Shown: piece by piece, positions 35,006 to 47,575 of the stretch
Layout: each line of letters begins with the position of its first letter
Position numbering within the stretch: the stretch's first letter is position 1
Assembly (NCBI GenBank): GCA_022376925.1
Contig: JAIOJX010000025.1
Location: 97,615,608 to 97,679,607 of the forward strand
Source: Tragulus kanchil
Lineage: Eukaryota; Chordata; Mammalia; Artiodactyla; Tragulidae
Direction of reading: 5' to 3'
DNA length: 64,000 bases
Made by a program: the position numbers and the translations under genes
Notes under the pieces: generated by a model
Database searches by the model: none
Told to the model about the DNA's origin: nothing
What the model saw: only the letters and a program-made list of their open reading frames with translations

Positions 35006-36609
35006 GAAATTTTACATCTGAGTGTGGAAATAAGAGAGTGAATGGATACAAAAAGAAATAAATTATATATCAGGGTATAGGAGAAATTTAATATCTCAAA
35101 ACACTGTTCTCTACACCTTTTTCTCTTTTCCCCCCAAGATTTAGTCTTTGTTAGGGACTGCACAGTGTCACGGACTCAAATGAGACCACTGAATAGTGAG
35201 TTTCGAGGAATACATCCAATAAGCAGACAAGGGCAACGTGACAAGTGCCCAAAATAATGAATATAATTCTCCTTTCAAAGCATATTTCAGAAATGCTTCA
35301 TGTGAGTTATTTCTGTGCCCCTCCAATACCTCATGAGGGAGACATTAGCTCTGTTGCCTCAGAATTCTGTTGGATACTCTAAGAAGATTCACTTCCAAAT
35401 ATGCTCCTCTGTTTCTTAGTTTCCTGTCACCATTGGGATGACTAGGTGGAATCATTTTATACCACAGAGAGTTTAATTAGGCAATTCTTTCAGGAAGCCC
35501 ATCAAGTCTAGATTGATTAAGATTGCTTTCAGAATGATATTTAATTGAGATAATGGTTTAAATTGGTTATTGATGAGGGAAGCTTTGCTTGTGACTCGCT
35601 TAATTCCCTCTGGATGAGAACAGAAAGCTTTCCCATGCTAGTAGGTGGTTCTTCAGACAATTTGAAAAAAAATATATTAGGTGTGAAAATTAGTGATTGG
35701 GATAATGCTTGACTAAGGTGATCTAAGGACTTAACCAAACCATTAAGAGTATTAACTCTCTAGAGAAGATATGCTCAAAGTGACAAACCATTTCCACAGA
35801 ATTGGCTGTGAATTCCATGCTAATTCTCTGCATTCATAATGTATACTAAGAGTCAGAGGTAAACATTTGCAGGGTAAGCAACAACAAAGAAGTTCAGAGT
35901 CCTGCCAGGGACAGAATTAGCTGCTGGATACTCATTCTTTTAATCACAACACTGCTATGAATAGAAGCTTTATTACTCTAGTTTAGCAAGGCTCTGAGAT
36001 ATCAAATAAATAATCCAAGATTACACAGTGAGTGAACGGTGATTGAAAGCTTTAAAGTTCAGATCTCTGAAAGTCTGACACTAGTTCATTCATTTAGCAG
36101 TTATTTAATAAATGCATTCTGTGAGCTACACACTATTCTGGGTACTTGGGATAAAGCAGAGTAAAACAGATTCTATCACCAGAAATTTTACATCTGAGTG
36201 TGGAAATAAGAGAGTGAATGGATACAAAAAGAAATAAATTATATATCAGGGTATAGGAGAAATTTAATATCTCAAAACACTGTTCTCTACACCTTTTTCT
36301 CTTTTCCCCCCAAGATTTAGTCTTTGTTAGGGACTGCACAGTGTCACGGACTCAAATGAGACCACTGAATAGTGAGTTTCGAGGAATACATCCAATAAGC
36401 AGACAAGGGCAACGTGACAAGTGCCCAGTTTCTATCTAAGGGGTCATAATGATCAGTTTTAAAAAAACTGAGGTATTAATAATTCCTTGTTGTTGAACAG
36501 CTCAAATTGTCCCATCTAATCATTTTATCATCCCATTTATTTGCTAATCATTGCTGCTTTGGGACAAACAAGAGCAAATTATTACTTGAATGTGGGTTTC
36601 TATTAGTAA

Positions 36610-36770
36610 GATTGTCCAAGGTTGGAGTCAGACAGGCCTCATCACACACTAGTTGAGCCTCAGTTTCATTTTCTGTAAAGGAGACTGAAGAATCATTAGG
36701 TAAACACAGGGAAAGTACGTAGGATAGGGCCTGGCATATAGTAGATGCTCAATAAATATTATCTATTCAC
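36610..36770 (+). repeat. MIR remnant
   Basis: Contains gttggagtcagacaggcc, cctcagtttcattttctgtaaa, and gcctggcatatagtagatgctcaataaat, the MIR head, core and end in order. Confidence 0.72.
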
Positions 36771-38114
36771 ATTAACCACTATTATTCCTTCAAGATAATT
36801 TATGGTGATGGAGCAGATTGGTGATTGGACTAGCTCTTTGGTGACGAAGTCTGAAGCTTCCTTCTTTCCCTACCTCCCCCTCTGCCTTGTCCTGTGATTG
36901 AAACTCTTCCTGGTATGTGTGCCTCCTAATCCAAGTAGCTTATTCCTACCTCCTCTTCACACTTGCCAGGTATTTGCTTATCAACTTCAGTGTTGCTGCA
37001 TCTAAGTTCTGCATTTACCCTTTCATTCCTGTGTGACCTTCAGAAAGTTTCCTAGCCATCGGGGCCCAAGTTCTCTTGTTTGTCAAAATCAGGATAGTAG
37101 CTCTATTATAGGATTGTTAAGGAAGTTAATAATTGATAATACTATATCATATATATATGTATATATACATGTATAACTATATATATAACTATATTTATTG
37201 ATAGCATATTTGTATCAGGCAGAGAGTAAATACTTTATAAGTGTCTTCACAACTCCCTTATTCAGTGTGTAATATTTTTCTTGATTTGTTTTACAGATGA
37301 GAAAACCGAGGCTTAGTGATTGAATAGGATATGAGGTTGTGTATGGGAAAGTAATTTAAAATTAAATAACAGGAAGCATGATACAACAAAAGAAGCAAAG
37401 ATACAGTTTCCTTTAGAGGATTGAAGACATTGCTATGGTCATGTATTAATAAAATTTCCAAAAAGCATTGCTTTACATTGAAACTTAAAGAACCTGGAAA
37501 TCTTTGACCAGCCAGGGTAGCAAACAATACCGGCAGGAGATACAGTTTTGGGAATTGAAAACTATACCTGCATAGATTTTTCTATACTCTCAATATTTCT
37601 GAAAAAGTAATGTGCCTTAAAGTTGATGAGATCATTTTAGGGCATGCTATTCTCCTTTTTCTCTAAAAATCTATGATCAAACAATAATTTCTTTTGTTCT
37701 GTTGTTGTTTAAATAATTAATATTATTTTGCATCAGGAAAACAGGAATTATTCATGTTTATTATACACACCTTCAGGAGGATATTTCTCTCAATTTACCT
37801 CCAGTAATTAAAAACAGCTGCTACTTTGCATTAATTAAAGAAACAGAACCACATTTTGTGTTTGTCAAATTCTGCTGAGTTTGGGTTAGTAACACCTGGT
37901 TCAATGCTCCCACACCCTCACAACACGCCATTTTCTGTTTACTAGCTAGATGATCAAGGCCAAGTATTGAACAACTTGAGCACTTGTTTCCTCTACTATG
38001 AAACCAGGATAAATTTCCTGTCCAACTTACGAGGTTGGTTATAGATTTAATAAGTAGGAACTCTCCTGACTTCTTGAATTTTCTATATGAAATATCTTTT
38101 GCATTTTTGTATAT
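36771..38114. other. No assignable feature; AT microsatellite
   Basis: An imperfect TA repeat lies at about 37143-37198, and a short reversed MIR-like word (acagatgagaaaaccgaggc) at 37291-37315. The rest is unassigned. Confidence 0.45.
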
Positions 38115-38699
38115 TATTTTTCTTAAATATTTATTGGAGTATAATTGCTTTCCAATGCTCTATTAGTTTCTTCTATCCAAAAAAGTGAATCAGTTATACA
38201 TTTTCCACTTTTCTAAGAGTTTCTTCCCATTTAGGCCACCACATATCATTGAGTAGAATTCCCTGTACTAAATGGTAGATTCTCATTAGTTATTTATTTT
38301 ATACAGTGGTGTATATATGTCAATTCTAATCTCTCAATTTGTCCTATCCCTCGGCCCACCTTAGTAACCATAATTTTACTTTCTCTATATGTGATTCTGT
38401 TTCTGCCTTAGAAATAATTTCATCTGTCCTTTTTTTCTAGATTCCACATATAAGCAATGTTAAGTTCCTTTTACTCTTTCTGATGTATGTTACTTTGTAT
38501 GACAGTCTTTAGATCCATCCATGTGTTTGCAAATAGCACAATTTCGTTCATTTTTATGGCAGAGTAATACGTTCCATTGTATATATGCACCGTATCTTCT
38601 TTATCTGTTCCTCTGCTGATGGACATTTACATTGCTTCCATGGACTTAGCTATTGTAAATAGTGCTGCAATAAATATATGCAGTCTTTTTTTTTTTTTC
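38115..38699 (-). mobile_element. L1 3' end fragment (3' UTR plus ORF2 tail), antisense
   Basis: The left part (gagtagaattccctgtacta, ctcattagttatttatttta) is an artiodactyl L1 3' UTR in reverse. The right part (gcagagtaatacgttccattg, ctgatggacatttacattgc) is the end of ORF2 in reverse. It ends in a T tract at about 38686-38699, where a second L1 begins. Confidence 0.8.
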
Positions 38700-39043
38700 T
38701 TATAGTTGTCTCTTCAGAATTTAATATGATTTTTTTTATTTTTACATTTTTTAATTTTGCTTTTTTGCTTTTACAGAGTTTTGCTGTTTACAGATGTGTA
38801 TAATCCCCAATTAATCATATGTATATTCCATCCCCCCACCCCACCCCTCCAGGCCATCACATAGCACCTGTGTAAGATCCCTTAACCCACAGCACATTGA
38901 CAATAGTTGTCTCTTTTACCTATGATAGTATACTCTTTCCATATCTCTCATCCACTCTTCCCTTTCCCCAGTGTTCATAAGTCTGTTATCTATGACTGTT
39001 TTTCCACTGAGTCTCTGCATGTGTATTTATCAGTACAATCTTA

Positions 39044-39286
39044 CTAGATTCCATATATATGTGTTTTTATACTGTATTTGTCCTTCTCCTTCTTACTTAC
39101 TTCACTTTGTATAATAGGTTCTAGATTCATCCATCTCATTAGGACTGAATCTTCCATATTTCTTTTTGTGGCTGAGAAGTACTCGATTGTATATGTGTAC
39201 CAGAGCTTCTTTATACATTCAATCCTTGAAGGATATCTAGGTTGCTTCCATGTTCTAGCTATTGTGTAGAGTACTGCAATGAACAT
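39044..39286 (-). pseudogene. L1 ORF2 C-terminal remnant
   Basis: An 80-residue frame matching the end of L1 ORF2. FIAVLYTIARTWKQPRYPS, then YTIEYFSATKRNMEDSVL and SKKEKDKYSIKTHIYGI follow the expected order. It lacks the endonuclease and RT domains and is a 5'-truncated fossil. Identical copy at 40165-40407 through D15. Confidence 0.85.
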
Positions 39287-40164
39287 TGGAGTACAGATGT
39301 CTCTTTCAATTTTGATTTAATCAGGGTATAAACCTAATAGTGGGATTGCTGGCTCATATGGTGCTTCTATTCTTAGTTTTTTGAGGAATCTCCAGACTGT
39401 CTTCCATAGTGGTTGAGTCAATTTACATTCCCACCAACAATGCTTTATTCTGCATCCAGCATTTATTGTTTGTAGATTTTTTGATGATGGCCATTCAGAC
39501 TGATGTGAGGTGATATCTCATTGTAGTTTTGATTTGCATTTCTCTAATAATAAGTGATTTTGAGCATCTTTTCATGTGTATTTTGGCCATCTGTAAGTCT
39601 TCTTTGGAGAGGTGTCTGTTTAGGTCTTTTCACCAAGTTCCTTTTACTCTTTCTGATGTATGTTACTTTGTATGACTTTTGTTAAATACCGTTCCATTGT
39701 TTTATATGCACCGTATCTTCTTTATCTGTTCCTCTGCTGATGGACATTTACATTGCTTCCATGGACTTAGCTATTGTAAATAGTGCTGCAATAAATATAT
39801 GCAGTCTTTTTTTTTTTTTCTTATAGTTGTCTCTTCAGAATTTAATATGATTTTTTTTATTTTTACATTTTTTAATTTTGCTTTTTTGCTTTTACAGAGT
39901 TTTGCTGTTTACAGATGTGTATAATCCCCAATTAATCATATGTATATTCCATCCCCCCACCCCACCCCTCCAGGCCATCACATAGCACCTGTGTAAGATC
40001 CCTTAACCCACAGCACATTGACAATAGTTGTCTCTTTTACCTATGATAGTATACTCTTTCCATATCTCTCATCCACTCTTCCCTTTCCCCAGTGTTCATA
40101 AGTCTGTTATCTATGACTGTTTTTCCACTGAGTCTCTGCATGTGTATTTATCAGTACAATCTTA

Positions 40165-40407
40165 CTAGATTCCATATATATGTGTTTTTATACTGTATTT
40201 GTCCTTCTCCTTCTTACTTACTTCACTTTGTATAATAGGTTCTAGATTCATCCATCTCATTAGGACTGAATCTTCCATATTTCTTTTTGTGGCTGAGAAG
40301 TACTCGATTGTATATGTGTACCAGAGCTTCTTTATACATTCAATCCTTGAAGGATATCTAGGTTGCTTCCATGTTCTAGCTATTGTGTAGAGTACTGCAA
40401 TGAACAT
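40165..40407 (-). pseudogene. L1 ORF2 C-terminal remnant, D15 copy
   Basis: Same translation as 39044-39286 in the downstream D15 copy. Confidence 0.85.
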
Positions 40408-40680
40408 TGGAGTACAGATGTCTCTTTCAATTTTGATTTAATCAGGGTATAAACCTAATAGTGGGATTGCTGGCTCATATGGTGCTTCTATTCTTAGTTT
40501 TTTGAGGAATCTCCAGACTGTCTTCCATAGTGGTTGAGTCAATTTACATTCCCACCAACAATGCTTTTCTCTGCATCCAGCATTTATTGTTTGTAGATTT
40601 TTTGATGATGGCCATTCAGACTGATGTGAGGTGATATCTCATTGTAGTTTTGATTTGCATTTCTCTAATAATAAGTGATT

Positions 40681-41681
40681 TTGAGCATCTTTTCATGTGT
40701 ATTTTGGCCATCTGTAAGTCTTCTTTGGAGAGGTGTCTGTTTAGGTCTTTTCACCATTTTTTGATTGGGTTGTTTGTTTTTTTTGGTAAGTTGTCTGAGC
40801 TGCTTGTATATTTTGGAAATTAATTCTTTGTCTGTTGTTTCTTTTGCTATGATTTTCTCCTATTCTGTGGATTATCTGTTCACCTTATTTGTGAATGCAA
40901 TCTTTTGAATTATGCTTTGCTTTAGAGATATGCCTTGGAGTGGAATTGTTAGGTCCTGTGGTAGCTCTGCTTTCAATTTTTTAAAAGAATCCCCATACAG
41001 TTTTTTGCAGTGGCTGTACATATTTATATTCCCACCAGTAATGTAGAAGGATTCTCTTTTCTCCAGTCTCTCCAGTGTTTGTTTGTAGACTTTTGATGAT
41101 GGCCATCCTGACGTGGCCAGTGTGAGTTGTTGCTTCATTGCACTTTTGATTTGCATTTCTCTAACAATTAGTGATGTTGAGCATCTTTTCATGTGTATTT
41201 TGGCCATCTGTAAGTCTTCTTTGGAGAGGTGTCTGTTTAGGTCTTTTCACCATTTTTTGATTGGGTTGTTTGTTTTTTTTGGTAAGTTGTCTGAGCTGCT
41301 TGTATATTTTGGAAATTAATTCTTTGTCTGTTGTTTCTTTTGCTATGATTTTCTCCTATTCTGTGGATTATCTGTTCACCTTATTTGTGAATGCAATCTT
41401 TTGAATTATGCTTTGCTTTAGAGATATGCCTTGGAGTGGAATTGTTAGGTCCTGTGGTAGCTCTGCTTTCAATTTTTTAAAAGAATCCCCATACAGTTTT
41501 TTGCAGTGGCTGTACATATTTATATTCCCACCAGTAATGTAGAAGGATTCTCTTTTCTCCAGTCTCTCCAGTGTTTGTTTGTAGACTTTTGATGATGGCC
41601 ATCCTGACGTGGCCAGTGTGAGTTGTTGCTTCATTGCACTTTTGATTTGCATTTCTCTAACAATTAGTGATGTTGAGCATC
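40681..41681. repeat. D16: short direct duplication, period 496 bp
   Basis: Copy A 40681-41185 and copy B 41177-41681 overlap by 9 bp (ttgagcatc). This is the only short member of the series, and both ends lie in the same L1 word, so recombination between L1 sequences is a possible alternative to the explanation for the others. Confidence 0.88.
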
Positions 41682-42210
41682 CTTTCATGTGCTTTTTGGC
41701 CATCTAAATGTCTTCTTTTGAGAAATGTCTATTTGGATTTCCCCCAAATCTCTCATTTTTTGTTTGGGTTATTCTATATACCCAGGGTCACCCAATCTAT
41801 GACAAAGGAGACGAGAATGTACAATGAAGAAAATGCAATCTTGTCAATGAGTGGTGCTAGGAAAACTGGACAGCAACATGTAAAAAAATGAAATTAGAAC
41901 ACTCCCTAACACCACACACAAAAACAAACTAAAAAATGGATTATGGGCCTAAATGTAAGACCAGACACTGTGAAATTCTTAGAGGAAAACATAGAACAGT
42001 CTGACATAAAACATCATAAGATCTTTTTTGATCCACTTTCTGGAGTATTGAAAATAAAAACAAAAATAAACTAGTGGAATCTCATTAAACTTAAAAGCTT
42101 TAGCACAGCAAAGGAAAACATAATCAAAAAAAGACAGGCCTCACAATAGTAGAAAATATTTGCAAATGAAGAAACCAACAATGGATTAATCTCCAAAATA
42201 TACAAACAGC
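40886..42210 (-). mobile_element. L1 ORF2 fragment with 5' inversion
   Basis: From about 41780 leftwards the minus strand reads L1 ORF2. From about 41790 rightwards the plus strand reads an upstream ORF2 segment (atgacaaaggagac, gtggtgctaggaaaactgg, aagaccagacactgtgaaattc) ending near 42210 (aatatacaaacagcttg). In L1 order the two inner parts are close neighbours, so one insertion with its 5' segment flipped (twin priming) explains them. D16 and D17 repeat parts. Confidence 0.72.
41368..41703 (-). pseudogene. L1 ORF2 remnant
   Basis: A 111-residue frame with [20 protein letters not shown] and [14 protein letters not shown], an internal ORF2 region C-terminal to the RT. It ends in a non-L1-like tail at the left. 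A nearly identical frame is at 40872-41207 (D16); its first residues differ because the D16 overlap starts there. Confidence 0.8.
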
Positions 42211-44190
42211 TTGTGTAGCCCAGTATATTTTTGTAAATTCATTATGACCAACAAAAATATTAAATTCATTTTCTGTATCTTTATTTATTCAGCTAATATT
42301 GACCTGTTAAATAAACCTATGATTATAAACATGTAAAACAAAATAACTGAACTAAAGAAACACACTACAGCACACAGGCACATGTTATTGTTAGGCAATC
42401 AACTATTGAAAATCAAAGAATTGTCAACAGTTTAGTTTATATTATGTGATCTGCACTATTCTGGAAGTTGGGGATGCAATTGTGAACAGGATAAGCACAT
42501 ATTCTGCCACAATACTTTATAATCTTGTAGGATTGAAAGCATCGGCCCAGTTCAGCAGAGGATGCCGCAGTCCCGGAGGATGTTGTAAATTACATTCTCT
42601 TTTAAAATTTTATTTGAAAAGTAAGTGAATCACTCTGGTCATTCAGGCAGCTTTTCACAGTGTTTCAGTTAGTACCAATAGTATAGACATAGGACAAACA
42701 GCATTTCAAAACTTGGATAAGACCTGTTTTGTTTTCTGACTCTGAATGTTGAAGGCAAAATGAACGCAAAGCCAGAGGGATGACTTAAACTCACTAATCT
42801 CTAAAATATTTTTTTTAAAAATAGGTGACCCATTGTATTTTTGAAGACATTTCTAACATTACACATTCATAAAAATTGCTTATAAGACAATAAAGAAATG
42901 AGTCATTCAGCACTTTTGTTTCATTTCTCTAACAATTAGTGATGTTGAGCATCCTTTCATGTGCTTTTTGGCCATCTAAATGTCTTCTTTTGAGAAATGT
43001 CTATTTGGATTTCCCCCAAATCTCTCATTTTTTGTTTGGGTTATTCTATATACCCAGGGTCACCCAATCTATGACAAAGGAGACGAGAATGTACAATGAA
43101 GAAAATGCAATCTTGTCAATGAGTGGTGCTAGGAAAACTGGACAGCAACATGTAAAAAAATGAAATTAGAACACTCCCTAACACCACACACAAAAATAAA
43201 CTAAAAAATGGATTATGGGCCTAAATGTAAGACCAGACACTGTGAAATTCTTAGAGGAAAACATAGAACAGTCTGACATAAAACATCATAAGATCTTTTT
43301 TGATCCACTTTCTGGAGTATTGAAAATAAAAACAAAAATAAACTAGTGGAATCTCATTAAACTTAAAAGCTTTAGCACAGCAAAGGAAAACATAATCAAA
43401 AAAAGACAGGCCTCACAATAGTAGAAAATATTTGCAAATGAAGAAACCAACAATGGATTAATCTCCAAAATATACAAACAGCTTGTGTAGCCCAGTATAT
43501 TTTTGTAAATTCATTATGACCAACAAAAATATTAAATTCATTTTCTGTATCTTTATTTATTCAGCTAATATTGACCTGTTAAATAAACCTATGATTATAA
43601 ACATGTAAAACAAAATAACTGAACTAAAGAAACACACACACAGCACACAGGCACATGTTATTGTTAGGCAATCAACTATTGAAAATCAAAGAATTGTCAA
43701 CAGTTTAGTTTATATTATGTGATCTGCACTATTCTGGAAGTTGGGGATGCAATTGTGAACAGGATAAGCACATATTCTGCCACAATACTTTATAATCTTG
43801 TAGGATTGAAAGCATCGGCCCAGTTCAGCAGAGGATGCCGCAGTCCCGGAGGATGTTGTAAATTACATTCTCTTTTAAAATTTTATTTGAAAAGTAAGTG
43901 AATCACTCTGGTCATTCAGGCAGCTTTTCACAGTGTTTCAGTTAGTACCAATAGTATAGACATAGGACAAACAGCATTTCAAAACTTGGATAAGACCTGT
44001 TTTGTTTTCTGACTCTGAATGTTGAAGGCAAAATGAACGCAAAGCCAGAGGGATGACTTAAACTCACTAATCTCTAAAATATTTTTTTTCAAAAATAGGT
44101 GACTTCTATTGTATTTTTGAAGACATTTCTAACATTACACATTCATAAAAATTGCTTATAAGACAATAAAGAAATGAGTCATTCAGCACT
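41636..44190. repeat. D17: direct duplication, period 1274-1276 bp
   Basis: Copy A 41636-42914 and copy B 42910-44190 overlap by 5 bp (gcact). Copy B starts with a small loss (cttttgtttcattt against cttttgatttgcattt). Near its end copy A differs (ttttttaaaaatag and gacccattg against tttttcaaaaatag and gacttctattg). It carries the right part of the inverted L1 (copied to about 43062-43482), then about 0.7 kb of mostly unassigned DNA. Confidence 0.92.
42450..42520 (-). repeat. L2-like 3' end remnant
   Basis: The words tgatctgcactattctggaag ttggggatgcaattgtgaacagg resemble the conserved end of L2 in reverse. Copy at about 43723-43793. Confidence 0.45.
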
Positions 44191-45149
44191 GCCAGTTTCT
44201 TTTCATGTTTAATTATTGAGCAACCTTAGTGAGAATTTCCTTCAGAATTAATAATAAAACTCTCTGGACTCAGTAGCGTTCCAATTAGCAGATGAGTGTC
44301 TAAAAGAATAGACTAATCTGTGAGAGCTTCCTGCACGTATGCAAAAAGCCTGCTTAACATTTGAATGACTGTCTAGGTGTCATTCTGGTAACAGACTTTC
44401 TTGAATGGAAAGACAAAAGATCACCTTTGTGGGGATATATGTTTATCTTGAGATGGATATGGAACATCAGTAAAGAAGAGCCTATGCCTCTTACATTCAG
44501 AGTGACCTTTTCCTATTACAATATAGCTAATTTCTTAATTATTCTAGATTGCTTTCTGATACATTAAACAAACCAAATAATATATCCATTTACTCCCTTA
44601 TTAAATAATGCCTTTTCTCTATTGCTGGTTGACAACTGAATTATTAGTTGAGAGTAACTCGGCCTTTCAATAATTCAGATCTAAAGGAAAATAGAAATAA
44701 AACCTCTGTCAAGAGAATAACTGATTCTAGTAAAATAGCTGAAGATGTATTTGTTCAACTGTGCTGCCAGAAAGTCTCAAAACAAATGAAGATGTGTCTT
44801 AAAACAAGATGGGAGGGCTAGATCAAAAATATGTTTCATAACAAATTGAATAAAAATCCCACAAAGCATATCTTATGGAAAAGTGAAATACTGGACACAA
44901 TGTAATTCAGAAAAGTTTGAAATTAAACAATGGTCAAAGGCATAGAAAATAATATAAACATTACAAGGAGATGTAAGCAGAAACACAGTATTATGAGTTA
45001 TAAATGTTTTTTTTAACATCCGCTTCCCAATTGAATTAGACACAGAACAATGAGAACAATATAGAGAATAATATTTTTAAACAGATATTAAAAATATCAT
45101 CTAATAAGCTTAATAAAAATTAAATCATATGTATTAAAATTTTAACTAG

Positions 45150-45372
45150 TGGAGTCATTACATGTTGGGTACTTTGATACAGATGGCCCAATTTCCCATT
45201 CCAGTTCAACCACTTTGATCAGTTCTTATATTTTTTCCATGCCTTGGCATTATAGAATGGAAATTATAATGGTACCTACCTTACAGGGTTATTGTATGTG
45301 TTAAATGGTTAATAATAAGTACAACTCTTAGAACATTGTCTGACAGTATATAAATATCAACTTTTATTATTT
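45150..45372 (+). repeat. MIR remnant (present three times through D18 and D19)
   Basis: ccttggcattatagaatgg, ataatggtacctaccttacagggttattgtatg, taagtacaactcttagaac are the MIR core and 3' part in order. Copies at 46272-46494 and 47353-47575. Confidence 0.7.
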
Positions 45373-46271
45373 CTAGTTCTCTTCTTATTAAATAACCATT
45401 TCTTAATTAGCAGATGAGTGTCTAAAAGAATAGACTAATCTGTGAGAGCTTCCTGCACGTATGCAAAAGCCTGCTTAACATTTGAATGACTGTCTAGGTG
45501 TCATTCTGGTAACAGACTTTCTTGAATGGAAAGACAAAAGATCACCTTTGTGGGGATATATGTTTATCTTGAGATGGATATGGAACATCAGTAAAGAAGA
45601 GCCTATGCCTCTTACATTCAGAGTGACCTTTTCCTATTACAATATAGCTAATTTCTTAATTATTCTAGATTGCTTTCTGATACATTAAACAAACCAAATA
45701 ATATATCCATTTACTCCCTTATTAAATAATGCCTTTTCTCTATTGCTGGTTGACAACTGAATTATTAGTTGAGAGTAACTCGGCCTTTCAATAATTCAGA
45801 TCTAAAGGAAAATAGAAATAAAACCTCTGTCAAGAGAATAACTGATTCTAGTAAAATAGCTGAAGATGTATTTGTTCAACTGTGCTGCCAGAAAGTCTCA
45901 AAACAAATGAAGATGTGTCTTAAAACAAGATGGGAGGGCTAGATCAAAAATATGTTTCATAACAAATTGAATAAAAATCCCACAAAGCATATCTTATGGA
46001 AAAGTGAAATACTGGACACAATGTAATTCAGAAAAGTTTGAAATTAAACAATGGTCAAAGGCATAGAAAATAATATAAACATTACAAGGAGATGTAAGCA
46101 GAAACACAGTATTATGAGTTATAAATGTTTTTTTTAACATCCGCTTCCCAATTGAATTAGACACAGAACAATGAGAACAATATAGAGAATAATATTTTTA
46201 AACAGATATTAAAAATATCATCTAATAAGCTTAATAAAAATTAAATCATATGTATTAAAATTTTAACTAGT

Positions 46272-46494
46272 GGAGTCATTACATGTTGGGTACTTTGATA
46301 CAGATGGCCCAATTTCCCATTCCAGTTCAACCACTTTGATCAGTTCTTATATTTTTTCCATGCCTTGGCATTATAGAATGGAAATTATAATGGTACCTAC
46401 CTTACAGGGTTATTGTATGTGTTAAATGGTTAATAATAAGTACAACTCTTAGAACATTGTCTGACAGTATATAAATATCAACTTTTATTATTTC
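46272..46494 (+). repeat. MIR remnant, second copy
   Basis: Same as 45150-45372 at offset 1122; shared by D18 copy B and D19 copy A. Confidence 0.7.
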
Positions 46495-47352
46495 TAGTTC
46501 TCTTCTTATTAAATAACCATTTATCTGTTCTATGTGTATTTTTTTCTGTAATTATTACATTTATTTTTCTTTTGTTTCTATATCTGGATAGTGTTTGTTT
46601 ACAGCTGTGCTTCAGTTCATTTCAGTTTACAGTAATGCCAGTTCTTTTCTTTATTGCCTCCCAATATATTTCAATTTTGCTCTTGAATTTTGTATCTTTT
46701 CACATTTCCATATAATAATCTGTTGTTTCTCATCTCTGAAATTGTTTCATTATATCTCTATATATCTTACTCTTAATTTATTTAAAATATACCTCATTGC
46801 AAATATTTTATGATATTTAGGCAATACTTTCTAAAAGTTTAATTTTTCAAGTAATTAGTTCCAGAGAATCTTATTTTTCTGAATTCTAAAATAATGGAAG
46901 TTTTTCACATGTTTCCTTAGAAGTAGCTCGAAGAGTTGTATTCACTTGTGATATATGTTAATAGCTTTTATTTATTAGAGAATAACTGGGTCTGTAGTAC
47001 TCTTCATTATGCAATCAGCAACTAGATGCTTTATAGCCATCAGATAACCATTCAGTTATCATGAAAATATATACTAAGGAGTTACTAACTTGCAGACGCT
47101 GTTCTAGATGATGACAATACTTGAAGCACAGGCCAGGTATGATCACTGCTTATGTGATGGACAGGCAGTAGATAAACAATACATGGATACATAAAATAAT
47201 GTTAGTAATAGGAAGTATAAAGAAGGATAAAGAGGTGCAGAGTTATAGAGACTAGAACAGACGGGGAAAGCGAAAAGAGACGGGGGGAGAGTTAAATATC
47301 ATCTAATAAGCTTAATAAAAATTAAATCATATGTATTAAAATTTTAACTAGT

Positions 47353-47575
47353 GGAGTCATTACATGTTGGGTACTTTGATACAGATGGCCCAATTTCCCA
47401 TTCCAGTTCAACCACTTTGATCAGTTCTTATATTTTTTCCATGCCTTGGCATTATAGAATGGAAATTATAATGGTACCTACCTTACAGGGTTATTGTATG
47501 TGTTAAATGGTTAATAATAAGTACAACTCTTAGAACATTGTCTGACAGTATATAAATATCAACTTTTATTATTTC
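47353..47575 (+). repeat. MIR remnant, third copy
   Basis: Same sequence again, at offset 1081 from the second copy, inside D19 copy B. Confidence 0.7.

Larger units (their letters stand above)
34075..36427. repeat. D14: direct duplication, period 1176 bp
   Basis: Copy A 34075-35251 and copy B 35251-36427 share one base. No difference was seen by eye across about 1.18 kb. Each copy includes MIR-like and L2-like remnants. Confidence 0.93.
38462..40756. repeat. D15: direct duplication, period 1173-1121 bp
   Basis: Copy A 38462-39635 and copy B 39635-40756 share one base. Near its start copy B lacks about 50 bases between tatgac and cgttccattg and carries a short scrambled stretch instead. Copies also differ once at caatgctttattctg against caatgcttttctctg. 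Confidence 0.92.
38700..40885 (-). mobile_element. Second L1 fragment, antisense, inflated by D15
   Basis: A different L1 3' UTR (ccatcccccc, accccacccc) followed by the ORF2 tail in reverse, reaching to about 40885 (tctgtggattatctgttcacc). It entered next to, or into the tail of, the L1 at 38115-38699. D15 repeats most of it. Collapsing D15 leaves about 1.1 kb. Confidence 0.82.
44283..46522. repeat. D18: direct duplication, period 1122 bp
   Basis: Copy A 44283-45401, 3 bp filler (ctt), copy B 45405-46522. Copy B has one fewer A in tatgcaaaaagcc, about 60 bp from its start. Each copy ends with a MIR. The remainder is unassigned AT-rich DNA. Confidence 0.93.
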
